From: AC-32 sp963728765
GTDB lineage: Bacteria; Actinomycetota; Thermoleophilia; Gaiellales; Gaiellaceae
DNA: 64,000 nucleotides
Assembly: GCA_963728765.1 (NCBI GenBank)
Contig: CAVSKX010000002.1
Location: forward strand, 310,001 to 374,000
Direction: 5' to 3'
Translations under genes and position numbers: made by a program
The notes under the pieces: generated by a model
Seen by the model: the letters and a program-made list of their open reading frames with translations, nothing else
What the model was told of the DNA's origin: nothing
Database searches by the model: none
In this document: one piece after another, positions 50,821-59,819 of the stretch
Layout of the letters: every line of letters begins with the position of its first letter
How positions within the stretch are numbered: the first letter of the stretch is position 1

Positions 50821-52707
50821 CTACGAGGCTGCCGTCAGCTGGCGTAGCTCGGTGCTTCGCGGGTTCAGCTCGGCCACGCGCTCGAGCGCTGCACGGCGCT
50901 GCTCGCCGCGGCTGACGAGCGCGAGGTCGAGCCAGAGCTCCCAGTCCCCGCGGTCGTGCTCGAGGCCTTCGAGAAAACTGCTCCGCGCGCGGTCGACCTC
51001 GCCGGCCTGCAGCTGCGACTCCCCGAGCAGCCGCCACGGCGTGCCCGACCACCGCTCCCAGCGGCGCGCCTGCCGCGCCTCGTCGGCCGCCGAGGTGAGC
51101 TCCGCCGCATCGAGGGCGTCCGCGGAGGCCTGCTCCGCACGGTTGCCGGCGAAGCCGAAGAGCGCGACGCAGACGAGCGCGGCCGCGGCGGCGACGCCGG
51201 CGATCCGGGGAGCGCGGCCGAGCTGTCGTGCTTCGGTCCCTCGGGCGGCGAGCAGCAGGGCGACGCCGCACGCGAGCGCCGCGACCGTTACGGCGGGCAT
51301 CTCCCAGTCCCAGTCGATGCCGGCGTGGACGAGGTACGCGACGTAGGCTCCGAGCGCGCCGGCCGCGAGCGGGTGGCTGCGCGCCCAGCGGACGGCGACG
51401 AGCGGGACAGCGAGCGCGCAGAGCAGGAGCGCGAGGCCGAGCGGCCCGAGCTCGGCGAGCGTCTCGAGGTAGAGGCTGTGGGCATCGCGAACCGGAAGGT
51501 CGTTGCTGCGGTGCCGGAGCCAGAAGCGCTGGAAGCTCCCCGAACCGCCGCCGAGCACGGGGTGGTCGGTCCACTCCCGCCAGGCCACGCGCCAGTACTC
51601 GGACCGGTTGCTGCCGGACAGGCTGAACAGCCGTCGGCTCGAGTCCTGGCCGACGAGCGGTGCCGGCGCGTTGAAGGCGTGGTACGCGCGCCGCACCGCG
51701 CCCTGTGGCCCGCCGACACGCACGAGCGCGACCACGGCCGCAGCGACGAGGACCAGCGCCGCGGCCAGCAAGAGCGGGCGGCGCGCCCTGCCCAGCCGGA
51801 GTCGCTCGGCGGCCAGCGGGACGAACGCTGCGGCGACGGCGAGGACTGCGATCGCGACGGCGAGCCGGCGGCCGTCGTGGATCGCGGCCGCGACGGACCG
51901 CGGATCTGAGGTGAGGGGTGAGGTGCGAGAGGCGAGGAAGACGGCGATGGCCGGGAGCACCGCGAGCGCGATCGACCGTGCGAGGAGCTCGAGCCGGTCG
52001 CGCTCGATCGCGAACAGCGCGACGAGCCCGGCGGCGAGCCCGATCCAGGCGCCGCGGCCGTAGGTGAAGTAGAGCGTCGGCGCCAGCACGACGAGCGCAG
52101 CCGAGGCGAGCGCGCGGACCACGGGTTGGCGGACCCGGAGGGCGAGGCCGAGCGCCAGCAGGATCCCGATCGCGGCGAAGATCGCGAGCGCGTTTGCGTA
52201 GCCGAGCGGGCGGGCGAGCCGGAAGCCGGCCTGCGGATCGAACGAGACGACCTGGAAGGCGCCGCCGCCGGGGTCGAACAGACGCGTCGCCAGCGCGTAC
52301 GCGCAGACGGCGCTGATCGCGGCGGCGAGGCAGGCGACGAATCCGAAGACCCTGGTGCGCCGGCCGAGCAGGAGCAGCGCCGTCGTCGCCGCGACGTACA
52401 CGAGCGCCCGCTCCCCCTCGCGAACGGTTTGCGAGACGTCGGACGTCCACGCGAGCGAGAGCCATACCCACGCCGCGAGTGCCGCCAGCGAGACGGGCAG
52501 GGCGAGCTCGAGCGGTGCAAGTCGCCGCGCACCGACGATGAGCGCCGCCGCGCTGACGAGCAGGAGCACGACAGCGCTCCAACCCCAGCTGGTCGGCTCG
52601 TAGCCGCCGGAGTCGAACGCGAGGGCGGCCACGGCCAGCGCGGCCACCAGCCCCGGCAGGAGCTCGTGTGTCTGGAACAGGGTGTTTGAGGGCTCGCGTC
52701 CGTACAC
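50821..52707 (-). CDS. O-antigen ligase/polymerase family protein with C-terminal TPR
   Basis: This 628-residue membrane protein has about eleven to twelve helices, the motifs PLGYANALAIFAAIGI, LYFTYGRGAWIGLAAG and the loop EYWRVAWREWTDHPVLGGGSGSFQRFW, then HAGIDWDWEMPAVTV. A soluble TPR-like end follows (GESQLQAGEVDRARSSFLEGL, LNPRSTELRQL). It matches the frameshifted gene at the left edge of the window in domain order, but lies far from the other polysaccharide genes. GTG at 52707 is 9 bases from the divergent acyl-CoA dehydrogenase start. Confidence 0.85.
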   Translation of the reverse strand: MYGREPSNTLFQTHELLPGLVAALAVAALAFDSGGYEPTSWGWSAVVLLLVSAAALIVGARRLAPLELALPVSLAALAAWVWLSLAWTSDVSQTVREGERALVYVAATTALLLLGRRTRVFGFVACLAAAISAVCAYALATRLFDPGGGAFQVVSFDPQAGFRLARPLGYANALAIFAAIGILLALGLALRVRQPVVRALASAALVVLAPTLYFTYGRGAWIGLAAGLVALFAIERDRLELLARSIALAVLPAIAVFLASRTSPLTSDPRSVAAAIHDGRRLAVAIAVLAVAAAFVPLAAERLRLGRARRPLLLAAALVLVAAAVVALVRVGGPQGAVRRAYHAFNAPAPLVGQDSSRRLFSLSGSNRSEYWRVAWREWTDHPVLGGGSGSFQRFWLRHRSNDLPVRDAHSLYLETLAELGPLGLALLLCALAVPLVAVRWARSHPLAAGALGAYVAYLVHAGIDWDWEMPAVTVAALACGVALLLAARGTEARQLGRAPRIAGVAAAAALVCVALFGFAGNRAEQASADALDAAELTSAADEARQARRWERWSGTPWRLLGESQLQAGEVDRARSSFLEGLEHDRGDWELWLDLALVSRGEQRRAALERVAELNPRSTELRQLTAAS

Positions 52708-52716
52708 TTGCGCGCG

Positions 52717-53928
52717 GTGGACTTCGAACTTACCCCTGAGCAGCGGCTGATACAGGACACGGTGCGCTCGTTCGTCGACGAGCGCGTGCTCCCGAACGCC
52801 ATCGAGAACGACATCAACCACCACCTCGACCTGGGCGTGATCGAGGGGATGGCCGAGCTGGGGCTGCTCGGGATCGTCATCCCCGAGGAGTACGGCGGGG
52901 CCGGCCTCGACTTCGTCGCGGAGGCGCTCGCGTGCGAGGAGATCGAGCGCGGCGAAGCGGCCTTCCGGACGCTGATCTCGGTGCACGTGGGGCTGAACTC
53001 GCTGTCGCTGCTGCGCTACGGCTCAGAGGAGCAGAAGCAGCGCTACCTGGCGCCGCAGGCGCGCGGCGAGAAGCTCGCGTGCTTCGGGCTGACTGAGCCG
53101 GCCGCGGGGTCGGACGTGGCGTCGATGAAGACGACCGCGCGGCGCGAGGGCGACTCGTACGTCTTGAACGGCCAGAAGAACTGGATCTCGTACGCGACGG
53201 TTGCCGACCACCAGCTGGTGTTCGCGAAGACCGACCCGTCGGCGAAGCACAAGGGGATCTCGGCGTTCGTCGTCGAGCGTTCGTGGCCCGGCGTGACGAC
53301 GCGCGAGACCGAGCACAAGCTCGGCGTCTGGGCGGGCTCGACCGGCGAGCTCTTCTTCGAGAACGTCGAGGTTCCCGCGGAGAACCTCGTCGGCGAGGAG
53401 GGCCAGGGCTTCGAGATCGCGATGCACGGGCTCGACCAGGGACGGTTCACGGTGGCCGCGGGTGCGTGCGGGGTCGTGCGAGCGTGTCTCGAGCGGTCGG
53501 TCGAGTACGCGCGCGAGCGGGAGACGTTCGGGCAGCCGATCGGCAAGTACCAGTTCGTCCAGGACATGATCGCGGAGATGGTGCTCGGCTACGAGACGTC
53601 GAAGCTGCTCGTGATGCAGGCGGCGTGGCTGAAGAACCAGGGCGTGCGGAACACGCGCGAGACGTCGCTGGCCAAGTGGCACGCAACGGAGTCGGCGTTC
53701 CGGGCGGCGCACCTGGCGATCCAGGTGCACGGCGCGTACGGGTATTCGGCGGAGTACGGGATCGAGCGGTACTTCCGCAACGCACGGGCGCCGATCATCT
53801 ACGAGGGCACGACGCAGATCCACAAGCTGATGCAGGCCGAGCACGCTCTCGGCTACCGGCACCTGAACGGCGAGGGCGACGTCTCGCCCATGGCTGCCTG
53901 GGCTCCGGCCCTGGCGCAGACGCGCTAG
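52717..53928 (+). CDS. acyl-CoA dehydrogenase
   Basis: This is a second acyl-CoA dehydrogenase, 403 residues, with VDFELTPEQRLIQDTVRSF, PEEYGGAGLDF, CFGLTEPAAGSDVASMKT, LNGQKNWISYA, the arginine-helix IQVHGAYGYSAEYGIERYFRNARA and catalytic-base segment IIYEGTTQIHKLMQAEHALG. The presence of LACFGLTEP and the C-terminal extension (about 20 residues) is normal for glutaryl/short-chain members. GTG at 52717 is used; a TTG three codons earlier is possible. It overlaps the RAYT gene's stop by 4 bases. Confidence 0.95.
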   Translation: MDFELTPEQRLIQDTVRSFVDERVLPNAIENDINHHLDLGVIEGMAELGLLGIVIPEEYGGAGLDFVAEALACEEIERGEAAFRTLISVHVGLNSLSLLRYGSEEQKQRYLAPQARGEKLACFGLTEPAAGSDVASMKTTARREGDSYVLNGQKNWISYATVADHQLVFAKTDPSAKHKGISAFVVERSWPGVTTRETEHKLGVWAGSTGELFFENVEVPAENLVGEEGQGFEIAMHGLDQGRFTVAAGACGVVRACLERSVEYARERETFGQPIGKYQFVQDMIAEMVLGYETSKLLVMQAAWLKNQGVRNTRETSLAKWHATESAFRAAHLAIQVHGAYGYSAEYGIERYFRNARAPIIYEGTTQIHKLMQAEHALGYRHLNGEGDVSPMAAWAPALAQTR

Positions 53929-54386
53929 CTCGGCATCGCCGCGGCCCACTGCCAGTCGGCGGCCTCGGCGCACAGGCCTGCGCGGACAGGGTTCTTGAGC
54001 ACGTACGCGATCGCGGCCTCCAGGTGCCGCTCGTCGCGGATGACGTAGGACGCGAAGCGCTCTTCGAAGAGGTGGCCCCGGCGGCCGTGACGCTTGTTGA
54101 ATCGCCGCGCGTAGTCTCCGTTGAGGCGTCGCATGCCTTCCGAGAGCCGTTTCTGGCTTGCCTCCACGACGAGGTGGTAGTGCGTGCCCATCAGACAGTG
54201 GGCATGGCAGCGCCAGTCGAGCAGGGCCGCGGTCGACCGTAGGAGTTGGAGGAAGTCGATGCGGTCGAGATCGTCCTCGAAGAGGGCGGCTCCGAAGACG
54301 GCGCGCCCAGTGGCGTGGAAGTACCCGTCGTCGAGGTGGCTACGAGGAAGACGCGGCAAGATCAGCCGAAGGTACCGCGCCCGCAC
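53925..54386 (-). CDS. REP-associated tyrosine transposase (IS200-like, Y1)
   Basis: This 153-residue HUH-type single-strand transposase has the opening RSHLDDGYFHATGRAVFGA, the metal-binding HUH-like motif CLMGTHYHLVVEASQ, RLNGDYARRFNKRHGRRGHLFEERF and the C-terminal AIAYVLKNPVRAGL with the helix that carries the nucleophile Tyr. The conserved HxH pair is His-Tyr-His. REP-associated copies are single-copy, domesticated genes that move palindromic intergenic repeats. A 12-base palindromic array begins about 50 bases upstream of the start, which fits such a role. The GTG start is tentative. Confidence 0.9.
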   Translation of the reverse strand: MRARYLRLILPRLPRSHLDDGYFHATGRAVFGAALFEDDLDRIDFLQLLRSTAALLDWRCHAHCLMGTHYHLVVEASQKRLSEGMRRLNGDYARRFNKRHGRRGHLFEERFASYVIRDERHLEAAIAYVLKNPVRAGLCAEAADWQWAAAMPS

Positions 54387-54436
54387 CGCCCGTCAGCCCG
54401 AAAGACGCCGCCGCGGCACACTCTCGACACCGAACA

Positions 54437-54472
54437 GTGACAGTCACTGTGACTGTCACTGTGACTGTCACT
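54437..54472. repeat. three tandem 12-bp palindromic units GTGACWGTCACT
   Basis: GTGACAGTCACT is followed by two copies of GTGACTGTCACT. Each unit is an 11-base palindrome GTGAC-W-GTCAC plus T. The array lies just upstream of the REP-associated transposase on its 5' side and 36 bases from the amidohydrolase stop. It is a likely substrate or regulatory site of that transposase. It is too short for a CRISPR array. Confidence 0.75.
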
Positions 54473-54507
54473 GGTTTTTGCGCTCGGTGCTCGTTTGCGG
54501 GCGTCGT

Positions 54508-55479
54508 TCAGGCGTAGAGCTCGAGCGCGTTCTCGCGGAGGATTCGCTTCGCGGCCCACTCGGCGTCGCTGCCGAACAGGCCCGGGAGGACTTCGGCCAG
54601 CGTCCCTCGCCACCACTTCGCTGCGAGGTAATAGAGCTCCGCCGTTCGCGCTGCGTCCGACGCATACAGGAGCTTCGTTGCCGGTGCGAGCTCGAGCGCC
54701 TCGCGCAACATCTCGGCAGGCCGCGAGACGTGCGGGATCGTCAGCGACAGGTCGAAGCAAACGTTGCCGTAGACGTGAGCGAGCCAGCCCGCCTCGCGCA
54801 CGAACGGGTAGCAGTGAAGCAGCACGAACGGCGTCTCGCGGAAGCGCTCCAGCAGCGGCTTCAGATGACCGGGGTCGGCGCTCGGCAGCGACAGGTCGGA
54901 GTCGCCGAAGCCGCAGTGCACCTGCACCGGCAACGGCGCACCCGTCTCAGCGTTCGCCTCGAGCGCCGCGACGACGAAGGGGTCGATCCGCTCCAGCTCG
55001 AGCCCGCCCCGATACGCGGCGATCGTCTTCAGGCCGGCGAAGCCATTCGCGCGGGCCGACGCCACCGCTTCCCGAACAGCGTCCGCGCCAGACTCCTCCG
55101 CGATCCGCTCGATCCGCAGGACGGGCCGCGCCTCGCAGCCCGCGAGCTCCCCCAGCTCCCGGCACGACGTCCCCTCCCCGGGCGGCGGGAAGCCGTCGTC
55201 AACGAGCAGCAGCTCCGTGTTCGTCGCGCGCAACAGCGCGGCCGCGTACTCCGCCGGATCGGCTGCCAGACGATGCTCGTAGACGGCAGCCTCGACCGGC
55301 TCGCACCCGAAGAGCACGGCCAGCTCGCCCACCGCGCGCCGGTATGTCACCCCACCGGCGACGTGCGGCCACTGCCGCGGGTCGGTGCTTTCCGAGAACC
55401 GCCCCCGGAACACGTCGAGCGACGGGCGGTCGAGCAGCACGCCGTGCGCGTGATGGTCGACGAGCGCGACGCCGCTCAG
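54508..55479 (-). CDS. amidohydrolase family protein (FluG N-domain-like)
   Basis: This metal-dependent hydrolase has about 323 residues. Metal-site motifs are ALVDHHAHGVLLD near the N-terminus, LPVQVHCGFGDSD in the middle, FVLLHCYPFVREAGWL and LLYASDAART. The arrangement of an amidohydrolase directly before or after a glutamine-synthetase-like gene mirrors fungal FluG, where both are one protein. The best start is a CTG overlapping the stop of the neighbouring gene (TACTGA); a GTG at 55539 would add 20 residues of overlap. It probably acts on gamma-glutamyl amides or the like, which is inference. Confidence 0.85.
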   Translation of the reverse strand: MSGVALVDHHAHGVLLDRPSLDVFRGRFSESTDPRQWPHVAGGVTYRRAVGELAVLFGCEPVEAAVYEHRLAADPAEYAAALLRATNTELLLVDDGFPPPGEGTSCRELGELAGCEARPVLRIERIAEESGADAVREAVASARANGFAGLKTIAAYRGGLELERIDPFVVAALEANAETGAPLPVQVHCGFGDSDLSLPSADPGHLKPLLERFRETPFVLLHCYPFVREAGWLAHVYGNVCFDLSLTIPHVSRPAEMLREALELAPATKLLYASDAARTAELYYLAAKWWRGTLAEVLPGLFGSDAEWAAKRILRENALELYA

Positions 55480-56837
55480 TACTTCGAGAAGTGGCCCTGC
55501 TGCTCGAATGCCTCGTCTCCCTCCGAGTAGACGGCCCACTCCGAGCGCCGGACCGCCAGGTACGACTCCGCCAGCACGGGGCCGAGAGCACCCATCAGCA
55601 CCGCATCCCCAGCCAGCGCGTCGAGCGCCTCCGCCTGGGTCGAGGGCACCGCGGCAATCCCGAGCCGAGCACGCTCCTCCTCGGAGAGCGTCGCTGGATC
55701 GACCTCGACCGGCTCCGGCGGCTCGAGCCCGCGTTCGAGCCCGTCCAGCCCGGCGGCGATCAGCCCGCCCACCGCGAGCCAGGGGTTCGAGCTCGCGTCC
55801 GCCGACTTGAGCTCGACGTTCGTCGACGCCTCCTCCACCCCCCAGAACACCGACGGCACCCGCACCGGCGCCTCCCGGTTGTCGTGACCCCAGCAGGTGA
55901 AGGCGCCCGCCCAGTACTGCGGCACGATCCGCCGGTACGAGTTGAAGCTCGGCGCCGTCAGCCCGCAGAGCCCGGGGAGATGCTCGAGCACGCCCGCGAT
56001 GAAGGAGCGCGCCTCCGCCGACAACCGGTCTGCCGCCGAACCGTCATGGAACCGGTTGCGCGAGCCGTCGGCCTCCCACAAGGAGAAGTGGATGTGCCCG
56101 CCGTTCCCGGCGTTCTCGGGCCACGGCTTCGGCGCGAGCGACGCGACGAGCCCGTGCCGCGACGCCACGCCGCGAATCGTCTCGCGGACGAGCAGCTGCT
56201 CGTCCGCGGCCCGCAGCGCGGGCGCGTGAGGCGTCGAGATCTCGTGCTGTCCGTGCCCGAGCTCGGAGTAGTACTGCTCGAGGACGATCCCCTGCTCGTC
56301 CAGAGCGGACGCGAGCTCGTCAACGTAGTCCTGCGCCGCCGTCGCGCTGATCGTCGAGAAGCAGAGGCCGGAGTCGATCGGCACGAAGGCGCCGTCCACC
56401 ACCGTCGCCAGCGAGAACTCGTTCTCGAACGCGGCCTCGAGCCGCGCCCCGCGCTCGAGCAGCCGCGCCTCCATTCGCTTCAGGAACGACCGCTGGCACA
56501 CGGGCGCCGGCTCCCCGTCCAGGCGAACGTGGTCGACCAGCAGCGCCCCGACCCGCGGCGCGTACGGCAGCACCCGGAAAGTCGACGGGTCCGGGACGAG
56601 CCGGATCTCGCCGACCGGCCCCATCCCCTCCACCGGCTGCAGCTGGTCGAGGTTGTTCATCGCCTGCATCGCGACCGTCAGCCCGATCCCCGTCCGGATC
56701 CGGTCTTCGAGGCCTCGAACGGAGCTCGCCTTCGCCCGCACGGTGCCGTCGTTGCCGCACCAGAGGAACCGGACGAGGCGGAGATCCGCCTCCTCGGCCC
56801 GCCGTACGACCTCGCCCGCGTCCACCCGCGACCTCAC
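55476..56837 (-). CDS. glutamine synthetase-like ATP-grasp ligase (FluG/type III-like group)
   Basis: This 453-residue protein has the glutamine synthetase fold: EEADLRLVRFLWCGNDGTVRAK, the metal-site strand AAFENEFSLA, YSELGHGQHEIS, NAGNGGHIHFSLW and RVPSVFWGVEEASTNVELKSADASSNPW. The catalytic loop and Arg pattern differ from GlnA, so it probably makes a gamma-glutamyl amide or ester other than glutamine (compare PuuA or FluG). It is coupled to the MFS gene upstream by GTGA and to the amidohydrolase downstream, which suggests synthesis and hydrolysis of the same product. Confidence 0.85.
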   Translation of the reverse strand: MRSRVDAGEVVRRAEEADLRLVRFLWCGNDGTVRAKASSVRGLEDRIRTGIGLTVAMQAMNNLDQLQPVEGMGPVGEIRLVPDPSTFRVLPYAPRVGALLVDHVRLDGEPAPVCQRSFLKRMEARLLERGARLEAAFENEFSLATVVDGAFVPIDSGLCFSTISATAAQDYVDELASALDEQGIVLEQYYSELGHGQHEISTPHAPALRAADEQLLVRETIRGVASRHGLVASLAPKPWPENAGNGGHIHFSLWEADGSRNRFHDGSAADRLSAEARSFIAGVLEHLPGLCGLTAPSFNSYRRIVPQYWAGAFTCWGHDNREAPVRVPSVFWGVEEASTNVELKSADASSNPWLAVGGLIAAGLDGLERGLEPPEPVEVDPATLSEEERARLGIAAVPSTQAEALDALAGDAVLMGALGPVLAESYLAVRRSEWAVYSEGDEAFEQQGHFSKY

Positions 56838-58117
56838 ACGACGCCGGGGACGTCCGGCTCGACCCTCGTCCTCGGCTCGATCTCCATCAGCCGCACGAGC
56901 AACGGAATCGCCGCCAGGATCGGGATCGCGCAGATCGGCCACAGGATCTGGTAACCGTCGGTCGCGCTCAGGTACGGCCGCGAGAGGTCGATCGCGAGCC
57001 CCGCCAGCGGAGCGCCAATCAGCAGCCCGATTCCCTTCGTCGTCGTCGCCAGCCCCGCTGCCGCGCCGCGGTGCTGCACCGGCACGATCTTGTAGAGCAG
57101 CCCCCACGCCAGCGTCATCACGGTGCCGCCGGCAATCGCGACGACGATGATCAGAGCGAAGTACCAGTCGTGCCACTCCTGGGCGAACCCGCCGACGAGA
57201 TAGCCGCCCCCGTAGATCCAGGAGGCGAAGAAGATCACCCGTGCCAGCCCGAAGCGGTCGCCCAGCCGACCCGCGAAGATCGCCGCGATCACGTACCCCA
57301 CGGCCACTGCGCCCAGCACGGCCGACGACATCACCTTCGACTGGTTCAGCCCGTCGATGATGTAGAGCACGACGAAGGTGCGCGCCGCGGCAAAGGTCCC
57401 CTCCCACGCCGAGTTGGCGATCAGGAAGCGCCGCACGTCCCCGTCCTCCCAGAAGATGTGCCAGCTCCGCCTGATGTAGGCCGCGAAACCCTCGAACACG
57501 CGGCCGTGGCCGCCGTCCTCGCGCACGAGGTAGATCGTCGCGCCGCAGGCCGCGGTGGTCAGGATCGCCGCCAGCAGGAACGGCGAGGGCCGCCAGAGCT
57601 TGAACAGGAGCCCGCCGCCAACGAGCGCGATCCCAATCGCGATCCCACGGAGGATGTGCTGGACGCTCTGGGAACGCCCGAAGAGCTCGGAGGGCAGCAC
57701 GTCGGGGTACAGCCCGCGGTACGGCGGCTCGTAGATGTAGTAGGCGAAGAAGAACGTCAGCACGATCACGACCGTCGTCCAGAGGTTGGGCATGAACGGC
57801 ATCAGCAGCAGACAGAAGCCGATCGGTGGCAGCGCGACGAGCATGAACGGCCGCCGCCGGCCCAGTGGTGTGTGGAAGGTGTCGCTCCACGGGCCGATCA
57901 CGGGCGACAGCATCAGCGCGAACACGCCCTCCGCGCCGAGAATGACGCCGATCAGGCCGCCGGAGTTCGTAAAGCGGTTGAGAAGCGGCGGCAGGTAGGC
58001 CGCGGTGGTGGTGATCGAGAAGGCGAGCCCGAACGCGCCGAGGCCGAGCGACCACATGAGGCGGCGCCTCGTCTCGGGCACGGCAACGAGCGCCTGCGAG
58101 CTCGACGTGGTTGCCAT
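56834..58117 (-). CDS. MFS transporter (SLC45-like)
   Basis: This 427-residue permease has twelve predicted helices, motif A-like GPWSDTFHTPLGRRRPFMLV after helix 2, GLYPDVLPSELFGRSQSVQ, and a long central loop (LVREDGGHGRVFEGFAAYIRR). The GPWSD and GRRRP pattern recalls sugar/proton carriers of the SLC45/SUT group. It is directly after the TetR gene and before the glutamine-synthetase-like gene, so it likely carries the substrate of that pathway. ATG start. Confidence 0.88.
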   Translation of the reverse strand: MATTSSSQALVAVPETRRRLMWSLGLGAFGLAFSITTTAAYLPPLLNRFTNSGGLIGVILGAEGVFALMLSPVIGPWSDTFHTPLGRRRPFMLVALPPIGFCLLLMPFMPNLWTTVVIVLTFFFAYYIYEPPYRGLYPDVLPSELFGRSQSVQHILRGIAIGIALVGGGLLFKLWRPSPFLLAAILTTAACGATIYLVREDGGHGRVFEGFAAYIRRSWHIFWEDGDVRRFLIANSAWEGTFAAARTFVVLYIIDGLNQSKVMSSAVLGAVAVGYVIAAIFAGRLGDRFGLARVIFFASWIYGGGYLVGGFAQEWHDWYFALIIVVAIAGGTVMTLAWGLLYKIVPVQHRGAAAGLATTTKGIGLLIGAPLAGLAIDLSRPYLSATDGYQILWPICAIPILAAIPLLVRLMEIEPRTRVEPDVPGVV

Positions 58118-58741
58118 CTACGCTTGGGCCGTAGCCCGGTCCGGGGCCAGTCCGCCGGTGACGATCTCGACGAGGGTTCGCTCCGCGCGCGCGACGTCCT
58201 CGTCGCCGTCCGGTAGCCGCCCGAGCACCCACCCGGTCAACAGCTCCTCGACCGCGCCGTAGAAGACGTAGCTCGCAAGGCGCGCATCGAGATCGGAGCG
58301 GATCGAGCCGTCGGCCTGCCCGCGCTCGACGATCTCCTGGATCGCGGCGAACGACTCGACGATCTCGTCGATCTCACCCGGAAGGTGCTGGCTGCGCGTC
58401 ACCTCCAGCACGAGCACGCGCACGAGGTCGGGATCGCGCCGCCAGGAGCGCAGCAGGATCTCCGCGACCTTCCGCAGCTGTTCGCGGGGCGGGTCGCCCG
58501 CCTCTTCGACGCTCTCGATCGTCTCGATCAGCGCACGCCAGGTCTCGCGGAAGACGCTGCGCAGCACGTCCTCCTTCGAGTCGAAGTAGTGGTAGAGGAG
58601 CCCGTGCGCGACGCCTGCCTCCTCGGCGATGTCGCCGACCCGGCTCGCGTGGTACCCCTTGCGCGCGAAGACCCGCACCGCCGCGTCCAGTAGCAGTCGG
58701 CGCTTTTCCTCCTGCGCTTGCGCGTTCGAGCGGTTCGGCAC
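58118..58741 (-). CDS. TetR family transcriptional regulator (FadR-like)
   Basis: This 207-residue regulator has an N-terminal helix-turn-helix LLLDAAVRVFARKGYHASRVGDIAEEAGVAHGLLYHYFDSKEDVL, very close in pattern to Bacillus FadR, and a helical ligand domain. It heads the MFS/GS-like/amidohydrolase operon, the stop being directly before the MFS start, and is probably an autoregulator. The palindrome at 48913 is of the kind bound by FadR-like proteins; a link to this gene is an inference. Confidence 0.9.
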   Translation of the reverse strand: MPNRSNAQAQEEKRRLLLDAAVRVFARKGYHASRVGDIAEEAGVAHGLLYHYFDSKEDVLRSVFRETWRALIETIESVEEAGDPPREQLRKVAEILLRSWRRDPDLVRVLVLEVTRSQHLPGEIDEIVESFAAIQEIVERGQADGSIRSDLDARLASYVFYGAVEELLTGWVLGRLPDGDEDVARAERTLVEIVTGGLAPDRATAQA

Positions 58742-58791
58742 CCGGGCTGAGTGTAGTAACCGAGGCGCCGACTAGGCGGCGCCGTCAAAAA

Positions 58792-58818
58792 GGCCGTGCG
58801 GGCTTTGCCCGTTCGGCC
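58792..58818. repeat. GC-rich triloop hairpin (CGGGC-TTT-GCCCG)
   Basis: GGCCG-TG-CGGGC-TTT-GCCCG-TT-CGGCC forms an interrupted 10-base-pair stem with a TTT loop, between the divergent TetR and CoA-transferase genes. It lies in a promoter region and not behind a gene, so a terminator role is unlikely there. It is the same family as the hairpin at 33207. Confidence 0.5.
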
Positions 58819-58880
58819 GTCTGACGCACTTCGATGGAGAAGCGAGCGCCGACCCTGGAGCGACGGTAGCCTCAGAGGCG

Positions 58881-59819
58881 GTGCAACCGCTCGCGGGCCT
58901 GCTGGTCGTCGACCTGACGAGGTACCTCCCGGGCCCTTACGCGAGCCGCGAGCTGATGCGGCTCGGCGCGCGAGTCACACGGCTCCTCGCGCCGGGCGGC
59001 GACCCGATGCAGGAGCTCGCACCGGCCTGGCACGAGGCGCTCAACGACGGCAAGGAGACCGTCGAGATCGATCTCAAGGCCGAGCCCGACCGCGGCCGTG
59101 CTTTGTGCGCCGAGGCGGACGTCGTGCTGGAGAGCTTCCGTCCCGGTGTCATCGAGCGGCTCGGGATCGGGCCCGTGCAGCTGCCCGAGCGCGTCGTCTA
59201 CTGCTCGTTCACCGGCTTCGGCGCCCGCGACCAGACGGCCGGGCACGACCTCAACTACCAGGGCTGGGCCGGCCTGCTCGCGGACACCGCTCCCACAGTG
59301 CCGGCGGTGCAGATCGCCGACCTCGGCGCGGCGCAGCGGGCCGTCGCGGAGGTGCTCGCGGCGCTGCTGCAGCGCGAGCGCACCGGTCGCGGCGCGCACC
59401 TCGTCGTCTCGCTGACGCACGCCGCTCATGGGCTGGCGTCGCACCGCCTCGGCGGCGAGCCGTTCCCGCGCCTGCTGACCGGCGGCCTCGCCTGCTACCG
59501 CATCTACGCGACCGCCGACGGCCGCCACCTCACCGTTGCGGCGCTCGAGCCGAAGTTCTTCCGCCGCCTCTGCGAGCTGATCGGCCGACCGGAGTTGGCC
59601 GGCCGCCAGTGGGACGCCGAGCAGGAGCTGCTTGCGGCCGACCTCGCGGAGATCTTCGCGGCGCGCACGCTCGAAACGTGGTCAGAGCTCTTCGAAGGCG
59701 AAGACGTCAGCGTCGGCCCGGTCGCGACGCTCGAGGAAGCAGCAGTTCACCTCCGGGCGAGCCCGAGCGCCGCCGGCAGCGCGAGCAAGTCGGGCAGCCG
59801 GCCCGGGACCTCCGGGTAG
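58881..59819 (+). CDS. CaiB/BaiF family CoA-transferase
   Basis: This class III CoA-transferase has 312 residues. Motifs are QPLAGLLVVDLTRYLPGPYASRELMRLGARV with the family's conserved beginning, SFRPGVIERLGIG, VYCSFTGFG, GHDLNYQGWAGL (Asp in the active-site region), and ALEPKFFRRLCELIG. It moves CoA between carboxylic acids, consistent with the acyl-CoA dehydrogenases nearby. It is shorter than CaiB, ending in a Ser/Gly tail that overlaps the HAD gene by 73 bases; the tail may be a read-through past the family's normal end. Confidence 0.9.
   Translation: MQPLAGLLVVDLTRYLPGPYASRELMRLGARVTRLLAPGGDPMQELAPAWHEALNDGKETVEIDLKAEPDRGRALCAEADVVLESFRPGVIERLGIGPVQLPERVVYCSFTGFGARDQTAGHDLNYQGWAGLLADTAPTVPAVQIADLGAAQRAVAEVLAALLQRERTGRGAHLVVSLTHAAHGLASHRLGGEPFPRLLTGGLACYRIYATADGRHLTVAALEPKFFRRLCELIGRPELAGRQWDAEQELLAADLAEIFAARTLETWSELFEGEDVSVGPVATLEEAAVHLRASPSAAGSASKSGSRPGTSG

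Noticed and set aside
54437..54472. Possible CRISPR array
   Set aside because: The repeat is a 12-bp tandem unit without spacers, only three copies, and no cas gene is near. It fits a palindromic array by the transposase.
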